A stretch of DNA of 18,221 bases from an uncultured Prevotella sp. (GCA_937874345.1 CALNBT010000002.1:1-18221), one strand, 5' to 3'. Numbered from the stretch's first letter, positions 1 to 7,434 are shown. Notes: a model not told the origin generated them from the sequence alone. Numbers and translations: made by a program.

Positions 1-609
1 CTTACATAACTGCTGAATGTACGGTTCGCAGGCGGCATTATATATCGTGGTGGTCCCTTCAGCCAGTACGGATGCCATAATGATATTGGCTGTTCCTGTT
101 ACTGAAGCCTCATCCAAAAGCATGTATGCACCTTTTAGTTGGGTGGCCTGGATAGTATATACATCGCGATCTATATCATAAACCAATTCGGCCCCTAAAG
201 TCTTAAATCCCTGAATGTGTGTATCCAGCCGGCGACGGCCAATCTTGTCTCCACCGGGTTTGGCTATCGTTGCCTTGCCGAGACGACCTAACAATGGCCC
301 GATTAACAGCACTGAACCACGAAGGGATGCGCATTTCCGTACAAAGTCTTCGCTGTCTAGAAAGTCAAGATGTATATTGTCTGCTTGAAAGGTGTATTCG
401 TTTCGCCCGTGTCGATCAACTTTTACGCCGATATCCTGCATCAACTTGATTAAATGGTTGACATCCAAAATATCAGGAACATTCTTGATGGTAACGGAAT
501 CTGATGTAAGAAGCGAAGCACTGATAACCTGTAAGGCCTCATTCTTGGCACCCTGAGGCGTAATTGTTCCTTTCAGGCGATGTCCACCTTCAATAATGAA
601 TGCTTCCAT
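1..609 (-). CDS. murA: UDP-N-acetylglucosamine 1-carboxyvinyltransferase, N-terminal part
   Basis: MurA transfers enolpyruvate from PEP to UDP-GlcNAc, the first committed step of peptidoglycan synthesis in the cytoplasm. The reading frame starts at the ATG at 609 and runs off the left edge after 203 codons, about half of the usual length of roughly 430. Seen motifs are the N-terminal GAKNEAL (residues 20-26, holding the UDP-GlcNAc-binding Lys-Asn), RGS near 97-99, PGGDKIG (118-124), RRRLDTH and YNAACEPYI near the cut end. The loop residue that is Cys115 in E. coli is Asp121 here (codon GTC on the plus strand at 247-249). Asp at this place is known from naturally fosfomycin-insensitive MurA enzymes such as that of Mycobacterium tuberculosis. 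The gene lies 4 nt downstream of DUF4290, so the two are probably cotranscribed. The identification is secure. Confidence 0.96.
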   Translation of the reverse strand, partial: MEAFIIEGGHRLKGTITPQGAKNEALQVISASLLTSDSVTIKNVPDILDVNHLIKLMQDIGVKVDRHGRNEYTFQADNIHLDFLDSEDFVRKCASLRGSVLLIGPLLGRLGKATIAKPGGDKIGRRRLDTHIQGFKTLGAELVYDIDRDVYTIQATQLKGAYMLLDEASVTGTANIIMASVLAEGTTTIYNAACEPYIQQLCK

Positions 610-613
610 ACCT

Positions 614-1207
614 TTAACGTTTCTTCCGCTTTTTATCTAACTCCTTCACTTCAATTCGATCAAACTTGAAGCGGTCTAGGTCTAAAACAATGTTGCCGTC
701 GGTAAATCTTTCCAAATCGAAAGCTACTTTTTCGTCATCTGAAGAACCATGTCCCCACTGCACCAGATTACGTTTCATCTGATTCGCAGTTGCCCTTACC
801 AGCTCATCTCGTTCGACTCCTGGTTCCATGGTCTTCAATTTTTCAAAGACTTCAAACAGCATGTGCCCATAGTGTCGAACAGGGATGTTATTCATAGGAT
901 ATACCACAGGGTCACCCTTTGCATAAATCTTATCAACTTGGGTCACATCATAGGGATAGTCAATATCCAGCTTGAAATTGCTCATCAACGCCAGATGATC
1001 CCAAAGCTTCTGATAGAAGTCTTCGCTTTCACGGTTTTGGGTTGACATTCGGGCCATCGTCGCAATGATGGTTTCGGCACATTGCTGGCGGTCTTCCTTA
1101 TCAGTCAACGTCAAGGCATAGTCAACCATATTTTGGACTTCACGTCCATATTCAGGCAAAACCAATCGCTCGCGCTGAGTATTATAATCTAATCCTTCTA
1201 TATTCAT
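614..1207 (-). CDS. DUF4290 family protein
   Basis: This is a 197-residue protein of the Bacteroidota-restricted DUF4290 family, recognisable from its N-terminal IEGLDYNTQRE and LPEYGREVQNMV. No function is established. It appears cytoplasmic, with no signal peptide or membrane segment, and ends in a strongly basic tail (KKRKKR). The frame is open further upstream to an ATG at 1249, which would add 14 residues. I prefer the ATG at 1207 because family members usually begin just before the GLDYNT motif; the longer start would leave only 6 nt after tsaB. It sits between tsaB and murA, 4 nt before murA, an arrangement consistent with one transcript. The adjacency to murA is common in this phylum and hints at a growth or envelope role, but that is only inference. 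Confidence 0.88.
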   Translation of the reverse strand: MNIEGLDYNTQRERLVLPEYGREVQNMVDYALTLTDKEDRQQCAETIIATMARMSTQNRESEDFYQKLWDHLALMSNFKLDIDYPYDVTQVDKIYAKGDPVVYPMNNIPVRHYGHMLFEVFEKLKTMEPGVERDELVRATANQMKRNLVQWGHGSSDDEKVAFDLERFTDGNIVLDLDRFKFDRIEVKELDKKRKKR

Positions 1208-1255
1208 AGTTAAACAGTAATCGTGTGGAAAGTGTTTTATTTGAGACAACTTGAA

Positions 1256-1948
1256 TTAAATCAACTTCTTTGCCTGTTTGGCTACGAAATCCTTGAGGTA
1301 GAACGGTACGAAATAGGCTACATCTTCAAATTGTTCATTCATCATTCGTTTCTCGGCCAAAGGAAACATATTCTTAGCCAATGGAACGACTCCATTGATA
1401 AAATGGGCATTGGGGTGCTGGATAATGTCCTTGCACTTGTCGGCTCCGTTTCCGAAGAAATAAACCGGATGTTCTTCCAAATAGGGCAAATAGGTTTCAG
1501 CGTCAACGACATCTGCAAGAATCGGTCTGATTTCATTCAGCCCGCGATCAAAAATCTGCGCATATACCTCCATTCTCTTGGCATCCAGCATTGGACAAAG
1601 CAAGGCCTTGTCATCAGTGATTTGCTCTTGAAGCAGTATTGGCACACACATCAGTTGTAAAGTGGGAACTGATAACAGTTTCACCGACCTTCCATAGCTG
1701 ATACCTTTAGCCATCGATGTGCCAATTCTTAACCCAGTGTATGATCCGGGGCCACTACTTACGGCAACAGCATCCAGCGGTATCAAATGGCCATCCAGGA
1801 ACGATAAGGCCTGATCGACAAAAGTACCCAGCACAACTGCGTGGTTTGGGCCACTGCGGTCTACTTTTTCATATATGCATACACCATTCTGGCTAACGGC
1901 TACTGAACAAATATCTGTACTGGTTTCTATGCTTAAAATACACGACAT
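1256..1948 (-). CDS. tsaB: tRNA N6-threonylcarbamoyladenosine biosynthesis protein TsaB
   Basis: TsaB is the scaffold partner of TsaD (with TsaE) in transferring the threonylcarbamoyl group to A37 of tRNAs that read ANN codons. The 230-residue length is normal for the family. Visible features are the ASKHA-fold N-terminus ILSIETSTD and the conserved SGPGSYTGLRIG loop at residues 65-76, followed by a K-G-I-S-Y-G helix start. TsaB is a degenerate paralogue of TsaD and lacks its catalytic metal site, as expected. It is the first gene of the leftward unit tsaB-DUF4290-murA and is divergent from yicC. A TAAATTTG element at 1974-1981 on the minus strand would give a leader of about 20 nt. The identification is secure. 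Confidence 0.95.
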   Translation of the reverse strand: MSCILSIETSTDICSVAVSQNGVCIYEKVDRSGPNHAVVLGTFVDQALSFLDGHLIPLDAVAVSSGPGSYTGLRIGTSMAKGISYGRSVKLLSVPTLQLMCVPILLQEQITDDKALLCPMLDAKRMEVYAQIFDRGLNEIRPILADVVDAETYLPYLEEHPVYFFGNGADKCKDIIQHPNAHFINGVVPLAKNMFPLAEKRMMNEQFEDVAYFVPFYLKDFVAKQAKKLI

Positions 1949-1973
1949 ATCTAAATATAATCTTAATAAAATG

Positions 1974-1981
1974 CAAATTTA
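1974..1981 (-). promoter_or_regulatory. Bacteroidota -7 element for tsaB
   Basis: The minus strand reads TAAATTTG, a full match to the Bacteroidota -7 form TAnnTTTG, about 25 nt upstream of the tsaB ATG. No TTTG at the usual 19-20 nt spacing was found, so this is a partial promoter match. Confidence 0.55.
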
Positions 1982-2003
1982 GAAATTTTTCCTTCAAAAT
2001 GTG

Positions 2004-2011
2004 TACTTTTG
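2004..2011 (+). promoter_or_regulatory. Bacteroidota -7 element for yicC
   Basis: TACTTTTG matches TAnnTTTG exactly and lies 23 nt before the yicC ATG. A clear TTTG at the -33 position is not visible. It is back to back with the tsaB element. Confidence 0.55.
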
Positions 2012-2034
2012 CATTAATTTAACTCGTTGCAACT

Positions 2035-2910
2035 ATGATACAATCAATGACAGGTTACGGAAAAACAGTCGTAGCATATAAAGAAAAGAAAATCAATGTT
2101 GAAATCAAATCCTTGAACAGTAAATCGCTTGATATATCTACACGCATTGCCCCTCTTTATCGGGAGAAAGAAATAGATATCAGGCAACAACTCTCCAAGG
2201 CCCTGAACCGGGGCAAAATAGATTTCTCCATTTGGATTGAAAAAGAATTATCAGCAGATATGACGCCAATCAATGCTGCCGTGGTAGAGAGTTACAGCAG
2301 TCAAATCAAGCAAATTGCCGCCTCAACAGGTTTGCCCGAGCCAACCGATTGGTTTCAAACCCTCTTGCAATTGCCCGATGTCACCACAAAAAACGATATC
2401 GAGATTCTGGATGATGAGGAATGGAATGTAGCACTCTCTGCTATTGAAGAGGCAATCCAAAATTTGGTAGACTTCCGGATACAAGAGGGCAATGCTCTTC
2501 GAAAAAAGTTTATAGAGAAACTGGATAACATCGAAAACCTGATGAAGAGCATTGAACCGTACGAAAAATCTCGTGTCGAGAAAATACGGGCACGTATCAT
2601 TGAAGGTCTTTCACAAATTCCTGATGTTGAATACGACAAGAACCGATTGGAACAAGAATTGATTTATTATATAGAGAAGCTGGATATCAGCGAAGAGAAA
2701 CAGCGTCTGACCAACCATCTGAAGTACTTCCGAGAGACGATGGAAGAAGACCTACCTAACGGTAAGAAGCTTGGATTCATTGCACAGGAGATGGGCCGGG
2801 AAATTAATACCACCGGCTCTAAGAGCAATCAAGCCGAAATGCAAAACATCGTCGTGAAGATGAAAGATGAGCTCGAGCAAATCAAGGAACAGGTGTTGAA
2901 CGTGATGTAA
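2035..2910 (+). CDS. yicC: YicC/YloC-family endoribonuclease
   Basis: The 291-residue protein matches YicC/YloC in length (E. coli YicC is 287) and layout. The N-terminus has the signature MIQSMTGYG, followed by IKSLNSKSLD and the conserved RGKIDFSI strand. The C-terminal DUF1732 part carries RLEQEL, ISEEKQRL and the highly conserved LGFIAQEMGREINTTGSK, near residue 250. Family members are cytoplasmic RNA-degradation proteins; E. coli YicC has been reported to act as an endoribonuclease and in small-RNA turnover. The role here is inferred from family. It begins the rightward series yicC, gmk, nadD. The 160-nt gap to gmk, wider than usual for this pair, contains a GC-rich palindrome. Confidence 0.93.
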   Translation: MIQSMTGYGKTVVAYKEKKINVEIKSLNSKSLDISTRIAPLYREKEIDIRQQLSKALNRGKIDFSIWIEKELSADMTPINAAVVESYSSQIKQIAASTGLPEPTDWFQTLLQLPDVTTKNDIEILDDEEWNVALSAIEEAIQNLVDFRIQEGNALRKKFIEKLDNIENLMKSIEPYEKSRVEKIRARIIEGLSQIPDVEYDKNRLEQELIYYIEKLDISEEKQRLTNHLKYFRETMEEDLPNGKKLGFIAQEMGREINTTGSKSNQAEMQNIVVKMKDELEQIKEQVLNVM

Positions 2911-2935
2911 TACGAATAAATATTGAAAGGGATTT

Positions 2936-2960
2936 CCCTGCCCCTCCCAAAGAGGGGGTG
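2936..2960. repeat. GC-rich palindromic repeat, copy A
   Basis: Between yicC and gmk lies a C-run and G-run palindrome: CCCCTC at 2941-2946 and GAGGGG at 2952-2957 around a 5-nt loop. It stands out from the A/T-rich spacer and resembles the related repeat inside gmk at 3150-3195. No T-run follows, so it is not a typical terminator. I interpret it as a dispersed REP-like element. Confidence 0.6.
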
Positions 2961-3070
2961 ACATCATCGACCAGTATCATTTATGATTTTTATTGATAAA
3001 TGAGGGCATCTAAAAGGGAAAGGAGGACAATCTATCCTTAATTTTCAAATCTGTTCCCAACACGATAAAC

Positions 3071-3775
3071 ATGACAATCAATAGCAATCACCAAACAAAC
3101 ACACCCAATATGCAGGAAAATAACCAACAGAACGGCGATAATACTGTAGCTCCCCTCCTTGGAAAGGACGGGGGTAGGCCCTCCGGGAGGGGGCAACTCC
3201 TCATCTTCTCTGCCCCATCAGGCAGTGGCAAGAGCACCATTGTTAACTGGTTAATGAAAGAACATCCAGAGTTAAGTTTGGCTTTTTCCATCTCCTGTAC
3301 CAGTCGCCCACCAAGGGGAACCGAACAGAATGGTGTGGAATATTTCTTTCTTTCGGCCGAAGAGTTTCGCCAACGTATTGAGAAAGATGAATTCTTGGAG
3401 TATGAAGAGGTATATAAAAACCGCTATTATGGCACGTTGAAGCAACAGGTGGACAATCAGTTGGGCAAAGGACAGAACGTTGTCTTCGATGTAGACGTCA
3501 AGGGTGGCGTCAATATCAAGAAATTTTATGGAGAACGGGCGCTGAGCATCTTTATCCAACCACCCTCTATCGACGAGCTTAGGCGCCGTTTGGTTGGCCG
3601 TGCCACCGATACGCCGGAGGTAATTGAAGATAGGTTGGCAAAAGCATCGTATGAACTGACCTTTGCCCCAAAATTCGACAAGATTGTCATTAACGATGAT
3701 CTTGAGAAGGCAAAACAAGAAACATTCAAGTTGGTGAGCGATTTTTTGGATGCGCACAAACACACAAAAGGATAG
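3071..3775 (+). CDS. gmk: guanylate kinase with repeat-derived N-terminal extension
   Basis: Guanylate kinase phosphorylates GMP to GDP with ATP in the cytoplasm. The 234-residue protein has the P-loop SAPSGSGKST at residues 47-56, the guanylate-kinase signature TSRPPRGTEQNGVEYFF at 77-93 with the GMP-binding Ser and Arg, and the lid arginines near 171-177. The core starts near residue 42, leaving about 192 residues, the normal family length. The first 41 residues are an atypical Asn/Gln-rich extension, and residues 27-41 are encoded by a GC-rich double palindrome (3150-3195). No ATG, GTG or TTG in frame exists between this repeat and the P-loop, so translation must pass through it. Possible starts are the ATG at 3071 (used here) or at 3110. 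The gene lies downstream of yicC; the usual next gene, nadD, is displaced by an inserted segment. Confidence 0.94.
   Translation: MTINSNHQTNTPNMQENNQQNGDNTVAPLLGKDGGRPSGRGQLLIFSAPSGSGKSTIVNWLMKEHPELSLAFSISCTSRPPRGTEQNGVEYFFLSAEEFRQRIEKDEFLEYEEVYKNRYYGTLKQQVDNQLGKGQNVVFDVDVKGGVNIKKFYGERALSIFIQPPSIDELRRRLVGRATDTPEVIEDRLAKASYELTFAPKFDKIVINDDLEKAKQETFKLVSDFLDAHKHTKG
3150..3195. repeat. GC-rich double palindrome inside gmk, copy B
   Basis: There are two adjacent inverted repeats. CCCCTCCTT and AAGGACGGGG (one bulged C) flank a 3-nt loop at 3152-3173, and CCCTCC/GGAGGG forms a tight hairpin at 3179-3192. The composition is sharply different from the flanking coding sequence. It is read in frame as gmk residues 27-41. 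It shares the CCCCTCC...GGGGG theme with copy A, 190 nt upstream. Confidence 0.6.
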
Positions 3776-4201
3776 AAGCAGACAAATGAATGTATCCTGC
3801 AAATGGAATGTTTCAGGTACTTTGCAGATTGCTCAGGTCTCAAATCTCAATATCAATGATATTGCCACACAAACTCATGCAAATTGACAGACAAAGGGCA
3901 CCATTTTGCTGGACAATATGCAGTATATTGCGAAAAGACTCCAATTCGCACGCGAAAAATTAAGAACAGCTTTCTACCAAGCAAGGCCCATGGTGATGCC
4001 TTGACTGCAAAAAACTTGACAGCTACTTATCGCGTTGACGACAGGTTTGGTGTATTTACCCCCACCCATACCATATTCTCCACTTTCCTGTTAATATAAT
4101 TGGGAGCATGCAGACCATCGGTCTACATGCCCCCAATTTTTGAAATAGATGGAATGATTTCCCTTCATACCATTCCAACTTACCCAAGAAACAGATACTT
4201 A
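3776..4201. other. 426-nt stretch without a convincing gene between gmk and the barrel gene
   Basis: This segment separates gmk from the outer-membrane gene and interrupts the usual gmk-nadD neighbourhood. It contains a CAATAT...ATATTG palindrome at 3848-3864, a weakly supported 71-codon frame at 3884-4099 that begins with TTG and has no visible start signals, and a strong hairpin at 4098-4138. I see no conserved protein or recognisable RNA gene. The open frame could be a decayed gene or part of a dispersed noncoding element. Confidence 0.5.
4098..4141. terminator. strong hairpin followed by a T-run
   Basis: Arms at 4098-4116 and 4120-4138 pair at 17 of 19 positions around a 3-nt ATC loop, and the plus strand continues with T (4137-4141). 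This is a good intrinsic terminator for rightward transcription from gmk. It also lies about 60 nt beyond the stop of the leftward barrel gene, although the minus-strand exit is less T-rich, so bidirectional use is possible. Confidence 0.7.
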
Positions 4202-4795
4202 CTAAAGCGCAAATTTATAACCGAAAGTAAATTGCAGCACGCTGTTCTTGTCATTTGCCTCATCCACGACCTTACTTACGCCCCAATTATAACGGGCATC
4301 GATAACAAAATTGCTAAACTCGTAAGAGAGGCCGATGGGGATAGAAAAATCAACAGACTTCAAACCGGGCAGGTCGACTGTGGCTGAAACGCCATAATTT
4401 GAAGCCGTTACCTTGCTGTCAAGCTTAAAACCGGGCTGAACACCCAATTTTACAGCGAAGCCTCTGGCAACGTAAATATTACACACAACAGGTACATTGA
4501 GATAGTTTACCTTTAATGTGGCATCAACGTTTCCAAGTTCTGTATAAGTTGTTCCCTTTGCACCCTGCATTGAGTAGAGTAAACCACCTGACAAACTTAC
4601 GATATCAGATATTTGATATTCTAATTCAGCTCCAGCAACCCCACCAAGACGGATATTAGAGCCTCCTTCACCACCAGCATAATTGGCCAAATTGATACCA
4701 ACCTTTGGCTGAACGGTCAAACTGCCCGTTTCATGTTGGGCATGTCCAACGAATACAGACAGCATGAAAATACTCGATAAAATAATTTTCTTCAT
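4202..4795 (-). CDS. outer-membrane beta-barrel protein (PorT/OMP_b-brl family-like)
   Basis: The start at 4795 gives a 197-residue protein beginning with a clear signal peptide (MKKIILSS, a hydrophobic core, then cleavage after GHAQ). The frame is open upstream to 4894, but that would put about 33 odd residues before the signal peptide. The mature part consists of alternating beta-strands typical of small Bacteroidota barrels: VGINLANYAG, ELEYQISDIVSLSGGLLYS, VNYLNVPVV, FAVKLGVQPGF, IGLSYEFSNFVIDARYNWG and a terminal strand ending FGYKFAL with the aromatic near the C-terminus. The motif order is that of the outer-membrane beta-barrel (PF13568-like) family, whose members are mostly of unknown function. 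It lies between gmk and nadD on the opposite strand, which suggests later insertion into a conserved neighbourhood. A TATATTTG element lies 50 nt upstream. Confidence 0.85.
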   Translation of the reverse strand: MKKIILSSIFMLSVFVGHAQHETGSLTVQPKVGINLANYAGGEGGSNIRLGGVAGAELEYQISDIVSLSGGLLYSMQGAKGTTYTELGNVDATLKVNYLNVPVVCNIYVARGFAVKLGVQPGFKLDSKVTASNYGVSATVDLPGLKSVDFSIPIGLSYEFSNFVIDARYNWGVSKVVDEANDKNSVLQFTFGYKFAL

Positions 4796-4844
4796 CGTAT
4801 TAAAATAATTGTAATGAATAGATATATGAATTATACTCACGATA

Positions 4845-4852
4845 CAAATATA
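4845..4852 (-). promoter_or_regulatory. Bacteroidota -7 element for the barrel gene
   Basis: The minus strand reads TATATTTG, an exact TAnnTTTG match, giving a leader of about 46 nt to the ATG at 4795. This supports the signal-peptide start over the upstream ATG at 4894. No well-spaced TTTG -33 element is visible. Confidence 0.6.
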
Positions 4853-4904
4853 CAAAAAAAATATACAATTAAAAAGAATGTAATAATTTATCATTTAAAA
4901 AAAT

Positions 4905-4912
4905 TATATTTG
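4905..4912 (+). promoter_or_regulatory. Bacteroidota -7 element for nadD
   Basis: TATATTTG lies 20 nt before the nadD ATG and matches TAnnTTTG exactly. It gives nadD its own promoter, consistent with its separation from gmk. The -33 region is only A/T-rich. Confidence 0.6.
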
Positions 4913-4932
4913 CAGGCTAGAAATAAACACTC

Positions 4933-5511
4933 ATGAAGGAAATAGGTATATTTGGGGGATCATTCAACCCTATTCACAACGGGCACATTGCATTGGCACA
5001 ATACATTTTAAAGTCATTTCGGATGGACGAAATTTGGTTTTTGGTATCTCCCCAAAACCCTTTGAAAGAACAAGCCGATTTGCTTGATGACAACTTACGG
5101 CTTGACATGACTCGTAAGGCCGTACTAGGAAAGCCTAGACTCACTGTTTCAGATGCCGAGTTTCAGATGCCTATTCCATCGTACACATGGAATACATTGC
5201 AATGGTTATCGAAAGAATACCCAACGGTTTCTTTCACTTTGATTCTGGGTGCTGATAACTGGGAAGTGTTTGACCGTTGGGCACATCATCAAGATCTAAT
5301 CGACACCTACCGCATCATTATTTATCCTCGACGCGAATCAGTGGTTGACACACAATTGCTGCCGCCACATGTAACCATGCTGGATATGCCATTGGTTGAT
5401 ATCTGCAGTACAGAGATTCGTGAAAGGGTTCGCGACAAGCTGCCAATAGACCATCTTGTTCCGAGCGAAATTCTAAAAGATGTGGAAAAATATTATGCCA
5501 ATGGTCAATGA
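4933..5511 (+). CDS. nadD: nicotinate-nucleotide adenylyltransferase
   Basis: NadD joins nicotinate mononucleotide and ATP to make deamido-NAD, a core step of NAD synthesis in the cytoplasm. The 192-residue protein has the nucleotidyltransferase motif GGSFNPIHNGH at residues 8-18 with both catalytic histidines, the substrate-loop region SPQNPLK, the conserved ILGADNWEVFDRW, and the C-terminal CSTEIRERV, equivalent to the usual SSTxIR ATP-binding motif. Length is normal. It is preceded by its own promoter element and ends in a 7-nt convergent overlap with the glycosyltransferase gene on the other strand. In many Bacteroidota nadD directly follows gmk; here a 1.16-kb segment separates them. Confidence 0.96.
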   Translation: MKEIGIFGGSFNPIHNGHIALAQYILKSFRMDEIWFLVSPQNPLKEQADLLDDNLRLDMTRKAVLGKPRLTVSDAEFQMPIPSYTWNTLQWLSKEYPTVSFTLILGADNWEVFDRWAHHQDLIDTYRIIIYPRRESVVDTQLLPPHVTMLDMPLVDICSTEIRERVRDKLPIDHLVPSEILKDVEKYYANGQ

Positions 5512-6524
5512 TGCCGCTCAAATCCCAGCATCAAATTGATTCTTCGTTTCGCCGCTTTCACAATTTGTGAAAATTGAGCATGCCGAAGATTGAGGTAAAG
5601 CTCTTCCAGCGAACGGGAAACCTTGATCCAAGGATGTCCCCAGGCCAGTGTTTTATAAACACGATCCTTGTAATCAACATATTCGAAAATATAAGATGGG
5701 TGTTTCAAGGGAAAGTTCAATGTAAAACTTTCCATGGTAAACATCCTCTTGACACGCTTAGGAACAGTTTGAAGATTTGCCGTATAGTGCGCTGAATTTT
5801 CAGTCAGCCCAATATTGTTGACAAGATTTCGCGTTGGCATAATGGCTAAAGCGTTGTTCAACAACATCGACGACCAGAAGATCGTTTCAAAGAATGCTTT
5901 ACCAGATGCCCGGTGGTCGTAACACATCGGCAAGAACTGTCGATAGATGCCACGTTTATTAATCAGCGACTTCAGGTGTGCCATTGTTTGAGGCTCATCC
6001 AAGAAACCATAACTTTCGTCCCAGGTGTCCACCACTCTCTTCCATGAAGCCCATCCCCAGATGGAGAAGACCGATGTAAAGAAATAGTCATCGGCGACAG
6101 TTGGCGTTGTTTCATCACTGTTGAAACCCGCAATCATCCATATCCTGTCATCGTTTTCGTAGCGGTCGAGTAATTCTTTGCAGAAAGGAAAGAATGACTG
6201 AGACGGTACGACATCATCTTCCAGAACAATACATTTCTCGGCCATGGAAAACGCCCACCGATGAGCCAGATAACCCGAAGGATTACAGCCTTGATTAAAG
6301 TCATGGTAAGACCGCTGTACTTCACACTCCCAGTCAATCTCTTCTACTATTTTTCGACAGGCTTCTATGCCAGGTAAATCGTGCTCATCGCGCGGTCCGT
6401 CCTGATAAAGAAACAATCGTGAGGGGCGAGCCTGTCGCACTTCATCAAACACTCGCTGCAGAAATTCTGGACGATTGAAGAATAAAATCAAGACGGCCAC
6501 ATCGACCTTTGCGGGCTGTTTCAT
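5505..6524 (-). CDS. glycosyltransferase, GT-A type (HlpA/GNT-I-like)
   Basis: The 339-residue protein has a nucleotide-diphospho-sugar transferase fold. It opens with a VAVLILFFNRPEFL strand-loop, then LFLYQDGPRDE, and carries a DxD-like metal motif LEDDV at 101-105. The following WMIAGFN and IWGWASW (155-161) are typical of bacterial proteins annotated as HlpA-like or GNT-I-like transferases, which add sugars to surface glycans. There is no signal peptide or membrane segment, so it would act on the cytoplasmic side. Donor and acceptor cannot be told from sequence. It is the last gene of the leftward arm flippase-GT2-GT, 4 nt after the preceding gene. Its 3' end overlaps the end of nadD by 7 nt. 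Confidence 0.82.
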   Translation of the reverse strand: MKQPAKVDVAVLILFFNRPEFLQRVFDEVRQARPSRLFLYQDGPRDEHDLPGIEACRKIVEEIDWECEVQRSYHDFNQGCNPSGYLAHRWAFSMAEKCIVLEDDVVPSQSFFPFCKELLDRYENDDRIWMIAGFNSDETTPTVADDYFFTSVFSIWGWASWKRVVDTWDESYGFLDEPQTMAHLKSLINKRGIYRQFLPMCYDHRASGKAFFETIFWSSMLLNNALAIMPTRNLVNNIGLTENSAHYTANLQTVPKRVKRMFTMESFTLNFPLKHPSYIFEYVDYKDRVYKTLAWGHPWIKVSRSLEELYLNLRHAQFSQIVKAAKRRINLMLGFERHH

Positions 6525-6528
6525 CTGT

Positions 6529-7434
6529 TTATGCGTTAAATTGTTTTCTCCAGTGAATCAGATAATAGGAAATGCGCGGTGGAAGGCAATAAACCAAGCG
6601 GTCGGCCAGTGGCAACTTGCTACTCAACTTTCCACTGATTTGCTGATGATAATAGCGTTCAAACTGGCCAAAGAGTCGCTGGTCAACGAAATTTTCATAC
6701 TGCTTCAGTTGCCGCAAGGTATAATCATATTGATACGTTTCCATCTCTGGTGCCAGTACATTTCGCAAAACGTCATCATAAACTCGTTCTTCCTCGATAT
6801 TCAATTTACGGTTATTAGGAACATCAATCGTATATTCATACACGCTTTGGTCTATAAAATAGACCTTTGGGTGCTTCATGAGATACATCATCTGCATCAA
6901 TTTATCTTCGCCCGACTGGATGGTTCGGGGTGCAGTTAAACAATCTTCCAGCCAATTACGCTTGAAGAGTACACCCCATAAGATACAAAAACGGGCTTGA
7001 TGGGCAAGGATTTCCTTGAGCAAGACACTGTGTTCAACAAAACCGGTTCTACCTGTAGAATGATCATTTCCGTATTGGTCTACAAAAGTTCCAATCACCT
7101 CGTCTGCCTGACTCGTCACCATCGCATCATACAATGTCTGAAGACTATGGGGAAGCAACTTGTCATCGGCATCTACAAAAGTGACAAAATCGCCTTTGGC
7201 ATGTTCAACACCAATACGCCGGGCAGCTGTAACACCACCATTAACAGTGGTAATGACCCGCAGTCGGTCGTCGCTCTTTGCGATGGCTTCGCAAATAACA
7301 CCACTAGAGTCGGTACTTCCATCATTGACAGCAATGACCTCGTAGTCGTCAAACATTTGCTGCAGACAACTTACAAGGCACCTTTCTACGTATTCGGCCT
7401 TATTGTATACGGGAATAACGACTGATATTTTCAT
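6529..7434 (-). CDS. glycosyltransferase family 2
   Basis: This 301-residue GT2 enzyme begins with the classic ISVVIPVYNKAEYVERCL. It has VNDGSTD (36-42) for nucleotide binding, NGGVTAARRIG (65-75) and the metal-binding VDADD (87-91). The C-terminal 200 residues are variable and probably define the acceptor. It lacks a transmembrane segment and would act in the cytoplasm on a lipid-linked or lipooligosaccharide acceptor. Its start overlaps the stop of the flippase gene by 4 nt (ATGA), indicating translational coupling, and the next gene follows after 4 nt. The sugar transferred cannot be predicted. Confidence 0.92.
   Translation of the reverse strand: MKISVVIPVYNKAEYVERCLVSCLQQMFDDYEVIAVNDGSTDSSGVICEAIAKSDDRLRVITTVNGGVTAARRIGVEHAKGDFVTFVDADDKLLPHSLQTLYDAMVTSQADEVIGTFVDQYGNDHSTGRTGFVEHSVLLKEILAHQARFCILWGVLFKRNWLEDCLTAPRTIQSGEDKLMQMMYLMKHPKVYFIDQSVYEYTIDVPNNRKLNIEEERVYDDVLRNVLAPEMETYQYDYTLRQLKQYENFVDQRLFGQFERYYHQQISGKLSSKLPLADRLVYCLPPRISYYLIHWRKQFNA

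Noticed and set aside
1223..1660. 145-codon plus-strand frame over tsaB
   Set aside because: Antisense to tsaB; composition reflects the opposite coding strand.
2941..2958. Palindrome after yicC as an intrinsic terminator
   Set aside because: No T-run follows; it fits better as a repeat related to the one in gmk.
3272..3802. 176-codon minus-strand frame over gmk
   Set aside because: It is antisense to a well-conserved enzyme and has no recognisable protein features.
4796..4894. Upstream start at 4894 for the barrel protein
   Set aside because: It would place 33 hydrophobic, A/T-rich-encoded residues before a clean signal peptide, and the TATATTTG promoter element lies within it.
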